A stretch of 64,000 nucleotides of DNA from Xanthomonas sp. AM6 (GTDB lineage Bacteria; Pseudomonadota; Gammaproteobacteria; Xanthomonadales; Xanthomonadaceae), in NCBI RefSeq assembly GCF_025665335.1, contig NZ_CP106869.1, forward strand, positions 4,366,501-4,430,500. The letters run 5' to 3'. Below the pieces are notes generated by a model. It had not been told where the DNA came from. It worked only from the letters and a program-made list of their open reading frames with translations, and did no database searches. Below, piece by piece: positions 18,280-29,805 of this stretch. The stretch's first letter is position 1. Every line of letters starts with the position of its first letter. The position numbers were made by a program, and so were the translations under genes.

Positions 18280-18732
18280 TCAAGCGTCCGCCTTGGCCAG
18301 CACGCGCTGCGCCGGCTCGGCCTGCGGCTCCTCGTGCAACTGCTCCGGCGGGGCCAGCGCGGCCATGCTGCCGGCATGGATCAGCCGCCCGGTCAGCTGC
18401 GCGCCGGCGTTCATCTCCACCACCTGGTAGTGCACGTTGCCCTGCACCCGGGCCTTCGGCGCCAGTTCCACGCGCTCGGCGGCATGCACGTCGCCGATCA
18501 GCTGGCCGTTGATGACCACCACCGGCGCACGCACCTCGCCCTCGATGCTGCCGTGCTCGGACAGGGTCAGCGTCGCCGGCGCGCCGTCCTCGGCCAGCAC
18601 CTTGCCGAGGATGCGCCCTTCCACGTACAGGCCGCCGCTGAACACCAGATCGCCCCGGATCACCACCTGCGCGCCGATCAAGGTATCGACCACGGTCTGG
18701 CCGCTGCTGCGACCGTTCTTGTTCCCGAACAT
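18280..18732 (-). CDS. bactofilin (polymer-forming cytoskeletal protein)
   Basis: 150 residues. The central beta-helix repeat region (about 15-120) shows the bactofilin pattern [50 protein letters not shown] and [20 protein letters not shown]. Short charged ends flank it. Bactofilins self-assemble into filaments at membranes and position cell-wall or motility enzymes. The upstream neighbour is a coiled-coil single-pass membrane protein, a possible membrane partner; that pairing is inference. Confidence 0.93.
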   Translation of the reverse strand: MFGNKNGRSSGQTVVDTLIGAQVVIRGDLVFSGGLYVEGRILGKVLAEDGAPATLTLSEHGSIEGEVRAPVVVINGQLIGDVHAAERVELAPKARVQGNVHYQVVEMNAGAQLTGRLIHAGSMAALAPPEQLHEEPQAEPAQRVLAKADA

Positions 18733-18739
18733 AAGCTGC

Positions 18740-19474
18740 CTATTCCCCTTTGCCGTTGCCGGCCAGTGTCCAATCGAAACTCTGGGTGACCGACGCCCCT
18801 CCGCCGGACAGCGATACTCGCACCCGCTGCGGGGTGAAATCCTTGGGCAGGATCACGCTGCCGTCCAATTGCTGGAAATACCGGAACGAATAGTCCTGGC
18901 CGGGCACGCCGCTCTTCTGGTGCAGCTCGTCCCAGCCCACGCTGGTCAGCTTGCCGCCGCGCACGCCTTCCACCGCCAGGCGCATCTGGCCCTGGCTGAT
19001 CGCGCCGCGGTTGAGGTTCTGGGTCAGCACCACGTTGTAGTGCCAGGTGCCGCCGGCCTCGGCCGAGAACTCCGCCGAATGCACGGTCAGGCCCTTGCGC
19101 TGGCTGGTCGCGCCGACCAGGCGCTCGTAGAAGGCCACGTCGGCGCGCAGCCCGGCGATCTCCTCGTCGCGCTCGGCCAGCGAACTCTGCACCGCGTTGT
19201 TGGCGGCGCGGCTGATCTGGTCCGAACGCGCCAGCGTGGCCTGGCGCTGGTCGAGCGCCTGGATCTGCCGCTGCTGCGCCTGCAGCTTGCGTTCGGCCTC
19301 GCGCAACTGGTCCCGCACCTCGCCCAACGCGGGCGCGGCCTGGCGGCTGGCCAGCAGCCAGGTGCCGGCCAGCGACAGCAGCCAGGCCACGGCGACCAGC
19401 AGCCACAGGCCACGGCCGCGCGCCGGCGCGGCGCCGTTGGGCACGATCTGGAAACGGGGGACGGGTCGGTTCAT
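18740..19474 (-). CDS. single-pass membrane protein with coiled coil, unknown function
   Basis: 244 residues from the ATG at 19474 (MNRPVPRFQIVP). A cytoplasmic leader of about 24 residues is followed by one transmembrane helix (GLWLLVAVAWLLSLAGTWLL), a Gln/Arg/Leu-rich coiled coil (about 50-110; REAERKLQAQQRQIQALDQR) and a C-terminal beta-rich domain (WHYNVVLTQNLNRGAISQGQ). I think homologues are catalogued as a domain of unknown function next to bactofilins in this family of bacteria. It stops 7 bp before the bactofilin ATG, so both are co-transcribed and could act together at the envelope. Confidence 0.75.
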   Translation of the reverse strand: MNRPVPRFQIVPNGAAPARGRGLWLLVAVAWLLSLAGTWLLASRQAAPALGEVRDQLREAERKLQAQQRQIQALDQRQATLARSDQISRAANNAVQSSLAERDEEIAGLRADVAFYERLVGATSQRKGLTVHSAEFSAEAGGTWHYNVVLTQNLNRGAISQGQMRLAVEGVRGGKLTSVGWDELHQKSGVPGQDYSFRYFQQLDGSVILPKDFTPQRVRVSLSGGGASVTQSFDWTLAGNGKGE

Positions 19475-19667
19475 CGTCAGAGCGCGCCACCGGGACGGCG
19501 GCGGCGTCGATCCTCGCGGGGGTTCGGGCCGGCCAGCTAGTGTAAGCCACGCTCCTGACCGGCGCCGGAGCGTCCGCCGTCGGCGCGGACGGCGCCCTCC
19601 TGCTGGCCTTCGCCGCACGCTTGGCCGATAGTGGCCGCCACACGCGCATATGCGGGAGCGCCTCGCC

Positions 19668-20300
19668 ATGACCGACGCCCATCTGTTCGTAATCGGCATC
19701 CTGCTGGCCTGGCTGGCCGGCATCCGCGTCTACCTGACCGTGTTCGGGATCGGCATCGCCGGCCTGCTCGGCTGGCTGGAACTGCCGCAGGCGCTGCAGG
19801 CGACCGAGTCGTGGTGGGTGCTCGGCACCTCCGGCGCACTCGCGCTGGCCGAGTTCTTCGCCGACAAGATCCCCGGCGTGGATTCGGTGTGGGACCTGCT
19901 GCAGACCCTGACCCGGATCCCGGCCGGCGCGTTCCTGGCCGCGGCCACGCTGTCGCCGGACGGCCAGCTCGGCGCCGGCGCCCTGGCCACCGGTGCTGGC
20001 GTGGCCCTCACCAGCCATGTGCTGAAATCCGGTACGCGTGCATTGCTGAACACCTCGCCGGAACCGGCCAGCAACTGGATCGCCTCGCTGACCGAGGATT
20101 CGGTGGTGATCGCCGCACTGGCGCTGGCCCTGGCGCACCCGTGGCTGGCGTTGGCCGTGGTGCTGGGCGCCAGCGTGCTGGGAGCGCTGCTGGTGTGGTG
20201 GGTGTGGCGCACGCTGTGGCGTGGCGTGCGCCGCCTGCTGGCGGTGCCCGCCGATGCCGCCGTGGCCAGGCCGAACCGGGATGGTTCCCTGCCTTCGTGA
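19668..20300 (+). CDS. DUF4126 family membrane protein
   Basis: 210 residues with about five helices. The opening MTDAHLFVIGILLAWLAGIR and the segment FFADKIPGVDSVWDLLQTL are typical of the DUF4126 family, as is the Gly-rich ALATGAGVALTSHVLKSGTR. Function unknown. ATG 19668 was preferred to a start six codons upstream because it starts at the conserved Met. It lies 41 bp ahead of the FimX-like gene on the same strand. Confidence 0.8.
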   Translation: MTDAHLFVIGILLAWLAGIRVYLTVFGIGIAGLLGWLELPQALQATESWWVLGTSGALALAEFFADKIPGVDSVWDLLQTLTRIPAGAFLAAATLSPDGQLGAGALATGAGVALTSHVLKSGTRALLNTSPEPASNWIASLTEDSVVIAALALALAHPWLALAVVLGASVLGALLVWWVWRTLWRGVRRLLAVPADAAVARPNRDGSLPS

Positions 20301-20341
20301 ACTTCATCGCATAATCGAACGTGCACCAGGATAAAACCGCG

Positions 20342-22237
20342 ATGGCCGCCAGAGACACCGCACCGCTTTCCAGCCGCGACGAAGCGCGTTCGCGCAACGT
20401 CCGCGCCGAGACCCCGCCGCCGCACTACTGGCGGCGCTGGGCCGCCGACGCCGTGCCCGATGCGCCCGCGCCCGACCCGGCGCCGCATGCGCAGGACGAT
20501 GCAGCGCCGGCCGCCGACGACCGGCCCGCTGCCGACCCGGCGCCGAGCGCGCCGAGCGCGGCGCCCGACGGCGGCGCGCCGCCGCAGCCGCTGGACGCGC
20601 CGTACCGCGTGCTGATCGTCGAGGACGACCGCTCGCAGGCCCTGTTCGCGCAGAGCGTGCTGCACGGCGCCGGCATGCAGGCGCAGGTGGAGATGCAGGC
20701 CGAAGGCGTGCAACAGGCGATCGCCGAGTACCGGCCCGACCTGATCCTGATGGACCTGCACATGCCCGGCCTGGACGGCATGCGCCTGACCGCGCTGATC
20801 CGCCAGCACCCGCAGCACCAGCTGCTGCCGATCGTGTTCCTGACCGGCGACCCGGATCCGGAGCTGCAGTACGACGTGCTCGACAGCGGCGCCGACGATT
20901 TCCTGACCAAGCCGATCCGGCCGCGGCACCTGATCGCCGCGGTCTCCAACCGCATCCGCCGCGCGCGCCAGCAGGCGCAGCAGAGCGCCAGCGACGGCAC
21001 GCCGCTGAACAATCCCGAGACCGGCCTGCCGACCCGCAGCCATGTGCTGCAGCTGCTCGGCGAGTCGCTGCGCGCGCGCAGCGGCGGCGGCCTGTTCTTC
21101 ATCGAGATCGCCAGCGCGCTGGGCCTGCGCGAACGCTACGGCTACGCCTCGTTCGAGCGCCTGATGACCCAGGCCGGGCGCCGCCTGGCCAGCGTCACCG
21201 CGCCGCAGCCGCTGGCCCGGCTCAACGACAACAGCTTCCTGCTGCTGGCCCAGGACAGCGACCTGGACGCGCTGCGGCGGCGCGCCCAGGCACTGCGCAC
21301 GGCCCTGGCCGACCATGCCTTCCCGCTGCGCGAGGACGAAGCGGTGCACCTGCGCTGCGCGATCGGCTACGCCGACCTGGCGCAGGGCTTCGAGGACGCC
21401 GGCAGCGCGCTGGAGGCGGTCGAGCGCACCGCGCTGCAGGCGCGCCTGCATCCGCAGGGCGTGGCCGCGTACGCGCCGCCGCGCGAGGAAGAGGACCTGG
21501 GCCGCCTGGCGATGTTCGAAGGCCAGCTGGAACCGGCCTACCAGCCGATCGTCGCCGTCGCCGGCGGCGACACCGCGCAGTACCAGGTGCTGCTGCGCCT
21601 GCGCCAGCGCGACGGCACCCTGCTGTCGGCCGGGCAGGTACTGCCCGCGGCCGAGGCCGGCGGGCGCATCGCCGACCTCGACCAGCAGGTGCTGGACCAC
21701 GCGCTCGGCCTGCTGCACCTGTACCAGCACGCCACGCCGCCGCTGCGCCTGTTCGTGTCGCAGTCCTCGCGCACGCTGGCGCGCGGCGCCTTCGCCGACT
21801 GGCTGGTCGAGGCGATCGGCCGCCGCGGCGTCACCGGCACCTCGCTGGTGATCGACCTGCGCCTGGACGACGCGCTGATCCACACCGTCACGCTGCAACA
21901 GTTCTGCGCGCGGCTGATGCCGCTGGGCGTGCAGTTCTGCCTCAGCCAGTTCGAACCCGGCGCCGAGGCCGAGGCGCTGCTCAACCAGCTGCCGCTGGGC
22001 TACCTGCGCCTGTCGGCGCGCTTCGCCACCGCGCATGCCGATCCCGTGCTGCGCGACCAGCTGCGCGCCACCATCGACCTGGCGCACCGCGCCGGGCTGC
22101 TGATCATCGGCCAGCAGATCGAGGAAGCGCAGGCCGCCGCGGCGATGTGGATGGGCGGGGTCGATTTCATCCAGGGCAACCTGGTGCAATCGGTCGGCGA
22201 CGAACTGAACTTCGATTTCCAGAACGCGGTGCTGTAG
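20342..22237 (+). CDS. response regulator with degenerate GGDEF and EAL domains (FimX/Filp-like c-di-GMP effector candidate)
   Basis: 631 residues. A Pro/Ala-rich, probably disordered N-terminus (about 1-90) precedes a receiver domain with intact acidic pocket (VEDD), phospho-acceptor Asp138 in [11 protein letters not shown] and the FLTKPI lysine. A GGDEF-like domain (about 230-375) has lost its signature (LNDNS in its place). The C-terminal EAL-like domain (about 385-631) reads YQVLLRLRQ where EAL should be, and the catalytic Lys and Asp motifs are missing (CLSQFEPG). It is therefore unlikely to make or break c-di-GMP but could bind it, as FimX/Filp do in type IV pilus control. Start ATG 20342 follows AGGA; a GTG at 20321 is possible. 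Confidence 0.8.
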   Translation: MAARDTAPLSSRDEARSRNVRAETPPPHYWRRWAADAVPDAPAPDPAPHAQDDAAPAADDRPAADPAPSAPSAAPDGGAPPQPLDAPYRVLIVEDDRSQALFAQSVLHGAGMQAQVEMQAEGVQQAIAEYRPDLILMDLHMPGLDGMRLTALIRQHPQHQLLPIVFLTGDPDPELQYDVLDSGADDFLTKPIRPRHLIAAVSNRIRRARQQAQQSASDGTPLNNPETGLPTRSHVLQLLGESLRARSGGGLFFIEIASALGLRERYGYASFERLMTQAGRRLASVTAPQPLARLNDNSFLLLAQDSDLDALRRRAQALRTALADHAFPLREDEAVHLRCAIGYADLAQGFEDAGSALEAVERTALQARLHPQGVAAYAPPREEEDLGRLAMFEGQLEPAYQPIVAVAGGDTAQYQVLLRLRQRDGTLLSAGQVLPAAEAGGRIADLDQQVLDHALGLLHLYQHATPPLRLFVSQSSRTLARGAFADWLVEAIGRRGVTGTSLVIDLRLDDALIHTVTLQQFCARLMPLGVQFCLSQFEPGAEAEALLNQLPLGYLRLSARFATAHADPVLRDQLRATIDLAHRAGLLIIGQQIEEAQAAAAMWMGGVDFIQGNLVQSVGDELNFDFQNAVL

Positions 22238-22239
22238 CG

Positions 22240-24741
<2,502 letters not shown>

Positions 24742-24797
24742 GCAGCGCGCGCCCTTGCGACGGCGCGATCCTGACGTCTACGTAGGTCCGCGATGCG

Positions 24798-24856
24798 TTT
24801 GTAGGAGCGGCTTTAGCCGCGACAGATCCTGTCGCGGCTAAAGCCGCTCCTACAAA
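24798..24856. repeat. perfect inverted pair of REP elements
   Basis: Arms of 28 bp that are perfect reverse complements around a 3-bp centre (ATC at 24826-24828). The left arm contains GTAGGAGCGGCTTTAGCC, a subtype with a TT loop instead of TC. It is followed by an A-run, giving the reverse strand a T-rich flank ahead of the hairpin only. It lies between the hybrid kinase and bfr, which are convergent, and could act as a transcription barrier; that role is inferred. Confidence 0.92.
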
Positions 24857-25001
24857 AAAGCTGACGAAATTCCGATCGACACCATCCTACGCGCCGGTCT
24901 CCCGTGCCCGAGCGCTCGCGCCTCGGCCGGCGCTGGCCGCGTGGGCGACGGCATGTCCCGCGCGCCTGCGCACAGCGGTGCTGAAGATGCGCCGCTGCCG
25001 C

Positions 25002-25472
25002 TCAATCCTCGAGCTTGGTCAACAGGTAGTTCGGTTCGCCGATGCGGCCGATCAGGTCGAGCTGGGTTTCCAGCCAATCGATGTGTTCTTCCTCCGACTC
25101 CAGGATGTCGGCCAGCAGCTGGCGGCTGACGTAGTCCTGGATCGACTCGGCGTAGGCGATGCCTTCGCGCAAGGTGGTGGTGCCGTCCTGCTCCAGGGCC
25201 AGGTCGCACTCGAGGATTTCCTTCGGGTTCTCGCCGATGCGCAGCTTGCCCAGCGCCTGGAAGTTGGGCAGCCCCTCGAGGAACAGGATGCGGTCCGCCA
25301 ACTTGTCGGCGTGCTTCATCTCGTCGATCGATTCCTTGTACTCGTGTTCGGCCAGCTCCTTCAGCCCCCAGTTCTTCAGCATCTTGGCGTGCAGGAAGTA
25401 CTGGTTGATCGCGGTCAGCTCGTTGTAGAGGACCTTGTTGAGGAACTCGATGACCTTGCTGTCGCCCTTCAT
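25002..25472 (-). CDS. bfr: bacterioferritin
   Basis: 156 residues, the standard length. A 24-subunit iron-storage shell with haem at subunit interfaces. The haem ligand Met52 is present ([11 protein letters not shown]), as are ferroxidase ligands Glu18, Glu51 and His54 and the second pair in [13 protein letters not shown]. The start [15 protein letters not shown] at 25472 is canonical. The bfd-type ferredoxin gene lies 113 bp upstream on the same strand; in this pathway Bfd reduces the stored ferric iron for release. Confidence 0.97.
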   Translation of the reverse strand: MKGDSKVIEFLNKVLYNELTAINQYFLHAKMLKNWGLKELAEHEYKESIDEMKHADKLADRILFLEGLPNFQALGKLRIGENPKEILECDLALEQDGTTTLREGIAYAESIQDYVSRQLLADILESEEEHIDWLETQLDLIGRIGEPNYLLTKLED

Positions 25473-25585
25473 CGCACCGCTCGCTGAATGCTGGAAAGCG
25501 CAGACTTTAGCGAATCGGCCGCGGCCGTGAAGGAACGCGAATCGTGATCATCCCGCTGCGCATCCGCACGGCGGAAGCCGCGGCT

Positions 25586-25795
25586 TCAGGCGGCTTGGGC
25601 CAGGCCGCCCAGCATGGGCAGGGGCAGGTCGCGCAGCAGCGCGCGTTCCAGCAGGTCGCCGGCCATGTCCAGGCACGAGCCGCAGGTGGCCCCGCAACCG
25701 GTGCGCATGGTCAGTTCGGACACGGTGCGGCAGCCGGCGTCGGCGGCTTCGCGGATCTGGCGATCGGTGACCCCATTGCAGATGCAGACGTACAC
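25586..25795 (-). CDS. bfd: bacterioferritin-associated ferredoxin Bfd
   Basis: 69 residues. The [2Fe-2S] ligands of the Bfd fold are visible: Cys4 and Cys6 (MYVCICNG) with Cys38 and Cys41 (ATCGSC); an extra Cys34 lies nearby. Bfd docks on bacterioferritin and passes electrons that mobilise core iron when iron is scarce. Consistent with that, a promoter with an overlapping Fur-box-like palindrome lies 42-70 bp upstream. Confidence 0.93.
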   Translation of the reverse strand: MYVCICNGVTDRQIREAADAGCRTVSELTMRTGCGATCGSCLDMAGDLLERALLRDLPLPMLGGLAQAA

Positions 25796-25836
25796 AGTGG
25801 CGTTGGCGGCAGGCGGCGCGGACTGCGCCTGGCGCC

Positions 25837-25865
25837 ATTCAAACCAAAGTGAGAATGGTTGTCAA
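25837..25865 (-). promoter_or_regulatory. bfd promoter with overlapping Fur-box-like site
   Basis: Reading the minus strand, TTGACA (25865-25860) and TTGAAT (25842-25837) are spaced by 17 bp. The spacer and -35 overlap the palindrome TGAGAATGGTTGTCA (plus strand 25850-25864), which matches the 7-1-7 Fur consensus TGATAATnATTATCA at 11 of 14 positions. Iron-loaded Fur bound here would block the promoter, fitting iron-starvation induction of bfd. Confidence 0.65.
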
Positions 25866-25874
25866 TTCCGGGCG

Positions 25875-26486
25875 TTAATCGTTATTAATACGGGCGGCCC
25901 AGGGCCCGCCGCGCTTGCGGGGCCGCTTGCGCGGGCGCTCGTGGCCGGCGGTGTTGCCGGGCATCCACGCCTCCTGCGCCAGGGTCGGCATGGCGCGGAT
26001 CCCAGGCCCGGCGATGCGTTGCGCCAACGGCGCCAGGTGGCGCAGAGCGCGCGCGTAGACGCCGCGCTTGAACAGCACCACGTGCTCCACCGGGTACCAG
26101 AAGTCGACCCAGCGCCAATGGTCGAACTCCGGGGTCTCGGTCAGCTCCAGGTTCAGCTGGCTCTCGTCGCACTGCATCTGCAGCAGGAACCAGACCTGCT
26201 TCTGGCCGATGCACACCTGGCGTTCGTTGCGGCGGATGGCGCGGCTGGGCAGCCGATAGCGCAGCCAGCCAGGCGTGGCGCCGAGCACTTCGACGTGCTC
26301 GGGCAACAGCCCGGTCTCTTCACGCAACTCGCGGTACATGGCCTCGACCGGGGTCTCGTCGGTATTCATGCCGCCTTGCGGGAACTGCCAGCCATCCCGG
26401 CGCACGCGACGTGCCCAGAACACCTGACCGTCCGGCCGCATCAGCACGATGCCCACGTTCGGTCGATAACCGTCCGGATCGATCAC
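25875..26486 (-). CDS. rppH: RNA 5'-pyrophosphohydrolase RppH
   Basis: 203 residues. Starts at a GTG (26486) with AGGAG eight bases upstream, giving the conserved opening [16 protein letters not shown]; an in-frame ATG 14 codons earlier lacks this support. The Nudix box is complete: [20 protein letters not shown], preceded by WQFPQ. The enzyme converts triphosphorylated 5' ends of mRNA to monophosphates and so triggers RNase E decay. A basic C-terminal tail ([11 protein letters not shown]) extends beyond the catalytic domain, as in other members from this family of bacteria. Confidence 0.95.
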   Translation of the reverse strand: MIDPDGYRPNVGIVLMRPDGQVFWARRVRRDGWQFPQGGMNTDETPVEAMYRELREETGLLPEHVEVLGATPGWLRYRLPSRAIRRNERQVCIGQKQVWFLLQMQCDESQLNLELTETPEFDHWRWVDFWYPVEHVVLFKRGVYARALRHLAPLAQRIAGPGIRAMPTLAQEAWMPGNTAGHERPRKRPRKRGGPWAARINND

Positions 26487-26563
26487 GATGCGGACTCCTG
26501 AAAAATCTACTGGCTCCGACTCTGCCATGGCTGCGCCCGGCCCACAAGCGCGGCAAAAACCCG

Positions 26564-26592
26564 TTGACAGCCGCCCGATTTGCTATAAGAAT
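26564..26592 (+). promoter_or_regulatory. probable promoter of the tRNA-Met / tRNA-Gln unit
   Basis: TTGACA at 26564-26569 is followed by an AT-rich TATAAGAAT (26584-26592); the best -10 within it gives 16-17 bp spacing. Transcription would begin about 26599, eight bases ahead of the tRNA-Met. No other sigma70-like element is as good nearby. Confidence 0.6.
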
Positions 26593-26606
26593 TGGCGGTT
26601 CACCAA

Positions 26607-26683
26607 GGCTATGTAGCTCAGCCGGTTAGAGCACAGCACTCATAATGCTGGGGTCGGTGGTTCGAGTCCACCCATAGCCACCA
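26607..26683 (+). tRNA. tRNA-Met (anticodon CAT, elongator)
   Basis: 77 nt including an encoded CCA. Acceptor stem GGCTATG/CATAGCC, anticodon stem CAGCA/TGCTG around loop CTCATAA (anticodon 26641-26643), and T-loop GGTTCGAGTCC. The sequence closely follows the E. coli elongator tRNA-Met and lacks the three G-C anticodon-stem pairs of initiators. Confidence 0.95.
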
Positions 26684-26727
26684 TGGTGTCCACGCAGCAG
26701 GCGTGCGATAATTGCGATCTGCGACAT

Positions 26728-26802
26728 TGCCCCGTCGCCAAGCGGTAAGGCACCTGACTCTGACTCAGGCATTCGGTGGTTCGAATCCATCCGGGGCAGC
26801 CA
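26728..26802 (+). tRNA. tRNA-Gln (anticodon CTG)
   Basis: 75 nt including CCA. Acceptor stem TGCCCCG/CGGGGCA, anticodon stem CCTGA/TCAGG with loop CTCTGAC, and T-loop TTCGAAT. Reads CAG codons. It lies 44 bp after tRNA-Met and is probably co-transcribed. Its last five bases form part of the large palindromic terminator downstream. Confidence 0.95.
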
Positions 26803-26853
26803 AACACAAAAAAAAGGCCGATCGAAAGATCGGCCTTTTTTTTGTGTTTGGCT
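26798..26853. terminator. bidirectional rho-independent terminator, 26-bp arms
   Basis: A perfect palindrome with a GAAA tetraloop (26824-26827). The stem core is GGCCGATC/GATCGGCC, flanked by eight A and eight T, then CACAAACCGA-type extension: the outer 10 bp read AGCCAAACAC and GTGTTTGGCT. The plus-strand T8 run terminates the tRNA unit and the minus strand is equally suited. The first five bases are the end of tRNA-Gln, so the 3' half of the palindrome copies the tRNA end in inverse orientation. Confidence 0.92.
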
Positions 26854-27168
26854 ACGGGTTCGCGCAGGCGCTTTGCGCCTGCGCCCCACACCTTGCTGCG
26901 CAAGGTGCGGGCCCCGGCCTTCCCTCTCCACATCCCCGCGCCTGTCGGCGCGCGCCCTTGGACTCCAAGGGGGCTTTTCACCAGACCCTTTGATGCAGGC
27001 TGAGGTAAAGCCCCGACCCTCGTGCGGGGCGTGCTCGACTGCCGATTTTGAAGACGCATTGCCCTGGACGCCACGCTCGGACGCGCGCGATCCGGGCGAC
27101 CGCCATCGCCCGACTCCATTCGACCGCGCGCCAACCACCAAGGCGCAGCACCCATTCCCCCAAACGAC
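26854..27168. other. non-coding, hairpin-rich intergenic region
   Basis: No credible gene. Four short hairpins can be drawn: GCGCAGGCGC/GCGCCTGCGC (26862-26884), CACCTTGC/GCAAGGTG (26889-26907), GCCCTTGG/CCAAGGGG followed by GCTTTT (about 26954-26978), and GCCCCG/CGGGGC (27015-27034). Open frames crossing it contain reverse-translated tRNA and are spurious. It could hold a structured RNA, but no promoter is obvious. Confidence 0.5.
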
Positions 27169-27194
27169 AAAAGCCCGGCCAGGGCCGGGCTTTT
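27169..27194. terminator. rho-independent terminator downstream of rpsI
   Basis: AAAAGCCCGGCC and GGCCGGGCTTTT form a 10-12 bp stem with A and T runs on both sides, so it can stop transcription either way. It lies 50 bp beyond the rpsI stop codon on the minus strand. Confidence 0.9.
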
Positions 27195-27243
27195 GCGTGC
27201 TTCCCAGGGGAATCCCGAAGGATTCCGCGCCAGGCGCGGTGGA

Positions 27244-27636
27244 TCAGCGCTTGGAGAACTGGGTGGCGCGGCGGGCCTTGTGCAGACCGACCTTCTTGCG
27301 TTCGACTTCGCGGGCGTCGCGGGTCATGAAGCCGGCCTTGCGCAGCTCGGACTTCAGGGTCTCGTCGTACTCGACCAGCGCGCGGGCGATGCCCAGGCGG
27401 ATCGCACCGGCCTGGCCGGTGGTGCCGCCGCCGGCGGCGGTGACGAAGATGTCGAAGCTTTCGGTGTTCTTGGTCAGCTCCAGCGGCTGGCGCACGATCA
27501 TGCGCGCGGTCTCACGGCCGAAGAACTCGTCCAGCGGACGGTTGTTGACGGTGATGTTGCCGGTGCCCTTGCGCAGGAACACGCGGGCGGTGGAGGACTT
27601 GCGGCGGCCGGTGCCGTAGTTTTGCGTGATCGCCAT
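27244..27636 (-). CDS. rpsI: 30S ribosomal protein S9
   Basis: 130 residues, the usual length. [20 protein letters not shown] at the start and the basic C-terminal tail ending in SKR, which reaches the P-site tRNA, are diagnostic. It starts 2 bp after the rplM stop, the standard rplM-rpsI operon. Confidence 0.98.
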   Translation of the reverse strand: MAITQNYGTGRRKSSTARVFLRKGTGNITVNNRPLDEFFGRETARMIVRQPLELTKNTESFDIFVTAAGGGTTGQAGAIRLGIARALVEYDETLKSELRKAGFMTRDAREVERKKVGLHKARRATQFSKR

Positions 27637-27638
27637 GA

Positions 27639-28067
27639 TTAGATATCCAGAACTTGCGGCTGCTGGGCGGTATGCGGATGCTCGGAGCCCTTGTAGACCT
27701 TGAGCTTGCGGTACATGGCGCGACCCAGCGGTCCCTTCGGCAGCATGCCCTTGACCGCGATCTCGATGACGCGCTCGGGGTGACGCTCCAGCGCCTGCGC
27801 CAAGGTCTCGGTCTTCAGGTTGCCGATGTAGCCGGTGAAGCGGTGGTACTTCTTGTCGTTGAGCTTGTTGCCGGTGACCGTGATCTTCTCGGCGTTGATC
27901 ACCACCAGGTAATCGCCGGTATCGACGTGCGGGGTATAGACCGGCTTGTGCTTGCCGCGCAGACGGCGGGCCAGTTCGGTGGAAAGCCGGCCCAGCGTTT
28001 TGCCGGCGGCGTCGACGAGATACCAGTCGCGCTGGACGGTCTCGGACTTAGCGGTGAAGGTGCTCAT
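27639..28067 (-). CDS. rplM: 50S ribosomal protein L13
   Basis: 142 residues, identical in length to E. coli L13. [40 protein letters not shown] and [19 protein letters not shown] are signature segments. First gene of the rplM-rpsI operon; its promoter must lie in the 214 bp shared divergently with coq7. Confidence 0.98.
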   Translation of the reverse strand: MSTFTAKSETVQRDWYLVDAAGKTLGRLSTELARRLRGKHKPVYTPHVDTGDYLVVINAEKITVTGNKLNDKKYHRFTGYIGNLKTETLAQALERHPERVIEIAVKGMLPKGPLGRAMYRKLKVYKGSEHPHTAQQPQVLDI

Positions 28068-28281
28068 TAGAAGACTCGGTTGGTCGGGCGGATTCCTGCA
28101 GTTGCCTGCCTGAACTTTGCCACGCGTTGTGAATTGCAAAAACGCAAGAGGCGAAATTCTACGCGCCGCCGCCGGCGCATGCAAGCCCACCCCTGCCCGG
28201 ACCGCCCCGGGCGGCGGCCGCGCTTGGCATCGCGGCGACCCGAGGGGAAAATCGGGTCCCCACCGCGTCCCAGGCCCTTCG

Positions 28282-28926
28282 ATGACGGCTCCCCGCCTGC
28301 ACACCCCGCTTGACCGCGCCCTGGTCGAAGCCCAGCGCGCCCTGGAAACGGTGTTCGGCGATCCGCCGGCGCAGCGTCCCTATCCGGCGGCGGCGACCGC
28401 CGACGTGGTGCTGGCGCCGGACGAGCGCCGCCATGCCGCCGGGCTGATGCGCATCAACCATGTCGGCGAGGTCTGCGCGCAGGGCCTGTACTTCGGCCAG
28501 GCCGCGGTCGCGCGCGACCCGGCGACCCGCGCGCACCTGCTGGAAGCGGCACAGGAGGAAACCGACCACCTGGCCTGGTGCGCGGCGCGGCTGCGCGAAC
28601 TGGACAGCCGCCCGAGCCTGTTCAACCCGGTCTGGTACGCCGGCAGCTACACCATCGGCACCCTGGCCGGGCTGCGCGGCGACGGCTGGAACCTGGGCTT
28701 CGTGGTGGAGACCGAACGCCAGGTCGAGGCGCACCTGGACGAGCACCTGCAGACGCTGCCGCCGGCCGACCTGCGCAGCCGCGACGTGCTGCGGGTGATG
28801 AAGGCCGACGAGGCCCGCCATGCCGAGCACGCCGAGCAGGCCGGCGCGCGGCGGCTGCCGGCGCCAATCCCGTCGCTGATGGCGGCGGCCTCGCGGCTGA
28901 TGAAGGCGGTCGCCTACCGGCTTTGA
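28282..28926 (+). CDS. coq7: ubiquinone biosynthesis hydroxylase Coq7
   Basis: 214 residues. Di-iron monooxygenase that hydroxylates 2-polyprenyl-3-methyl-6-methoxy-1,4-benzoquinone late in ubiquinone synthesis. The carboxylate ligands and ExxH motifs are visible: [37 protein letters not shown] and [15 protein letters not shown] 28282 gives [18 protein letters not shown]. Divergent from rplM. The family is used in place of UbiF in xanthomonads and pseudomonads. Confidence 0.95.
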   Translation: MTAPRLHTPLDRALVEAQRALETVFGDPPAQRPYPAAATADVVLAPDERRHAAGLMRINHVGEVCAQGLYFGQAAVARDPATRAHLLEAAQEETDHLAWCAARLRELDSRPSLFNPVWYAGSYTIGTLAGLRGDGWNLGFVVETERQVEAHLDEHLQTLPPADLRSRDVLRVMKADEARHAEHAEQAGARRLPAPIPSLMAAASRLMKAVAYRL

Positions 28927-29109
28927 GTATGCCGCGGCGCCCGGGCGACGGGCGCCGCGCTGGCATTGCGACGGCATTCGGGTTAAAGTGAACGAGCGCT
29001 GACTGGTTTCCACGTCTGCCTATCCTGTTCAGCGACCGGCGCTCCGCTCCCGGTGCCGTCCGATTCCGCTGCACCACTGCGCCGAGCCAGGCCGCTCGCG
29101 CCCGCCTTC

Positions 29110-29628
29110 ATGACCGACATGCCCGCACGCGCCACCCACCTGCCCTCGCCACGGACCCGCTGGCTTTCGCGCCTGCTGTTCGCGAGCCTGTTCGCGCTCG
29201 GCGGCGGCGGGCTGCTCTACCACCTGCTCGGCGACTACCGCCATGCCAGCGCGATCCTGCGCGACCACTCGGTGGCGACGGTGCCGGTGATCGCCGACGG
29301 CGCGTTCGGCGCGCATGCCGAGCCGCTGGTGCGCTACCGCTTCCACTATGTGTTCGAGAGCAAGGGCCGGCTGCACCGCGGGGCGTTCGAGGCCAGCGGC
29401 GCCGAGGCCGGGCCGCTGCTGCTGGACGGCGCGACCGTGGAGATCGCCTACGCCAACGCCGACCCGTCGCGGTTCGGCCGCCTCGACCAGTTGCAGCACG
29501 CCGGCAACCTGGGCGGCATGCTCACCCGCCTGGCGATCGCGCTGTCGATCGCCGCGCTGCTGGCCGCGGCCGCGCACCAGCTGCTGATCGGGCGCGTGCT
29601 CGGGCCGCGCCGCACCGCCACGGCCTGA
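29110..29628 (+). CDS. DUF3592-like membrane protein
   Basis: 172 residues from ATG 29110; an alternative Met lies three codons later and a longer frame opens at 29053. Two transmembrane helices (about 20-45 and 135-155) bracket an extracytoplasmic region with YRFHYVFESKGRLHRGAFEA and VEIAYANADPSRFGRLD, the pattern of DUF3592 proteins. Function unknown. It stands alone between coq7 and the convergent gdx gene. Confidence 0.65.
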   Translation: MTDMPARATHLPSPRTRWLSRLLFASLFALGGGGLLYHLLGDYRHASAILRDHSVATVPVIADGAFGAHAEPLVRYRFHYVFESKGRLHRGAFEASGAEAGPLLLDGATVEIAYANADPSRFGRLDQLQHAGNLGGMLTRLAIALSIAALLAAAAHQLLIGRVLGPRRTATA

Positions 29629-29716
29629 GCCGCAGGCAAGCCCCCACGCCGCTGCGGCCGGCGTGGCGCGTGCGCGTCACGGCGTTCCCGACGCCGGAAA
29701 GGCCGCCACTGCGTTC

Positions 29717-29740
29717 GTCGCGACTGAAGTCGCTCCCACA
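29717..29740 (-). repeat. single REP element
   Basis: GTCGCGACTGAAGTCGCTCC then CACA on the plus strand, the reverse complement of the GCGACTTCAGTCGC subtype with a one-base change in the GTAG head (GTGG). It lies between the convergent DUF3592-like and gdx genes. Confidence 0.8.
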
Positions 29741-29805
29741 GGGGCCTGCGGCAAGCGCGCCGGGTGCGCTGTGGGAAGTCGTTGCCCGCCCCGAACCGCC
29801 AGCGC

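Noticed and set aside
26626-27170. Minus-strand open frames of 171-176 codons over the tRNA genes
   Set aside because: They are reverse translations of tRNA-Met and tRNA-Gln plus the terminator (giving fragments such as MDSNHRMPES and WTRTTDPS). These are well-known false gene calls.
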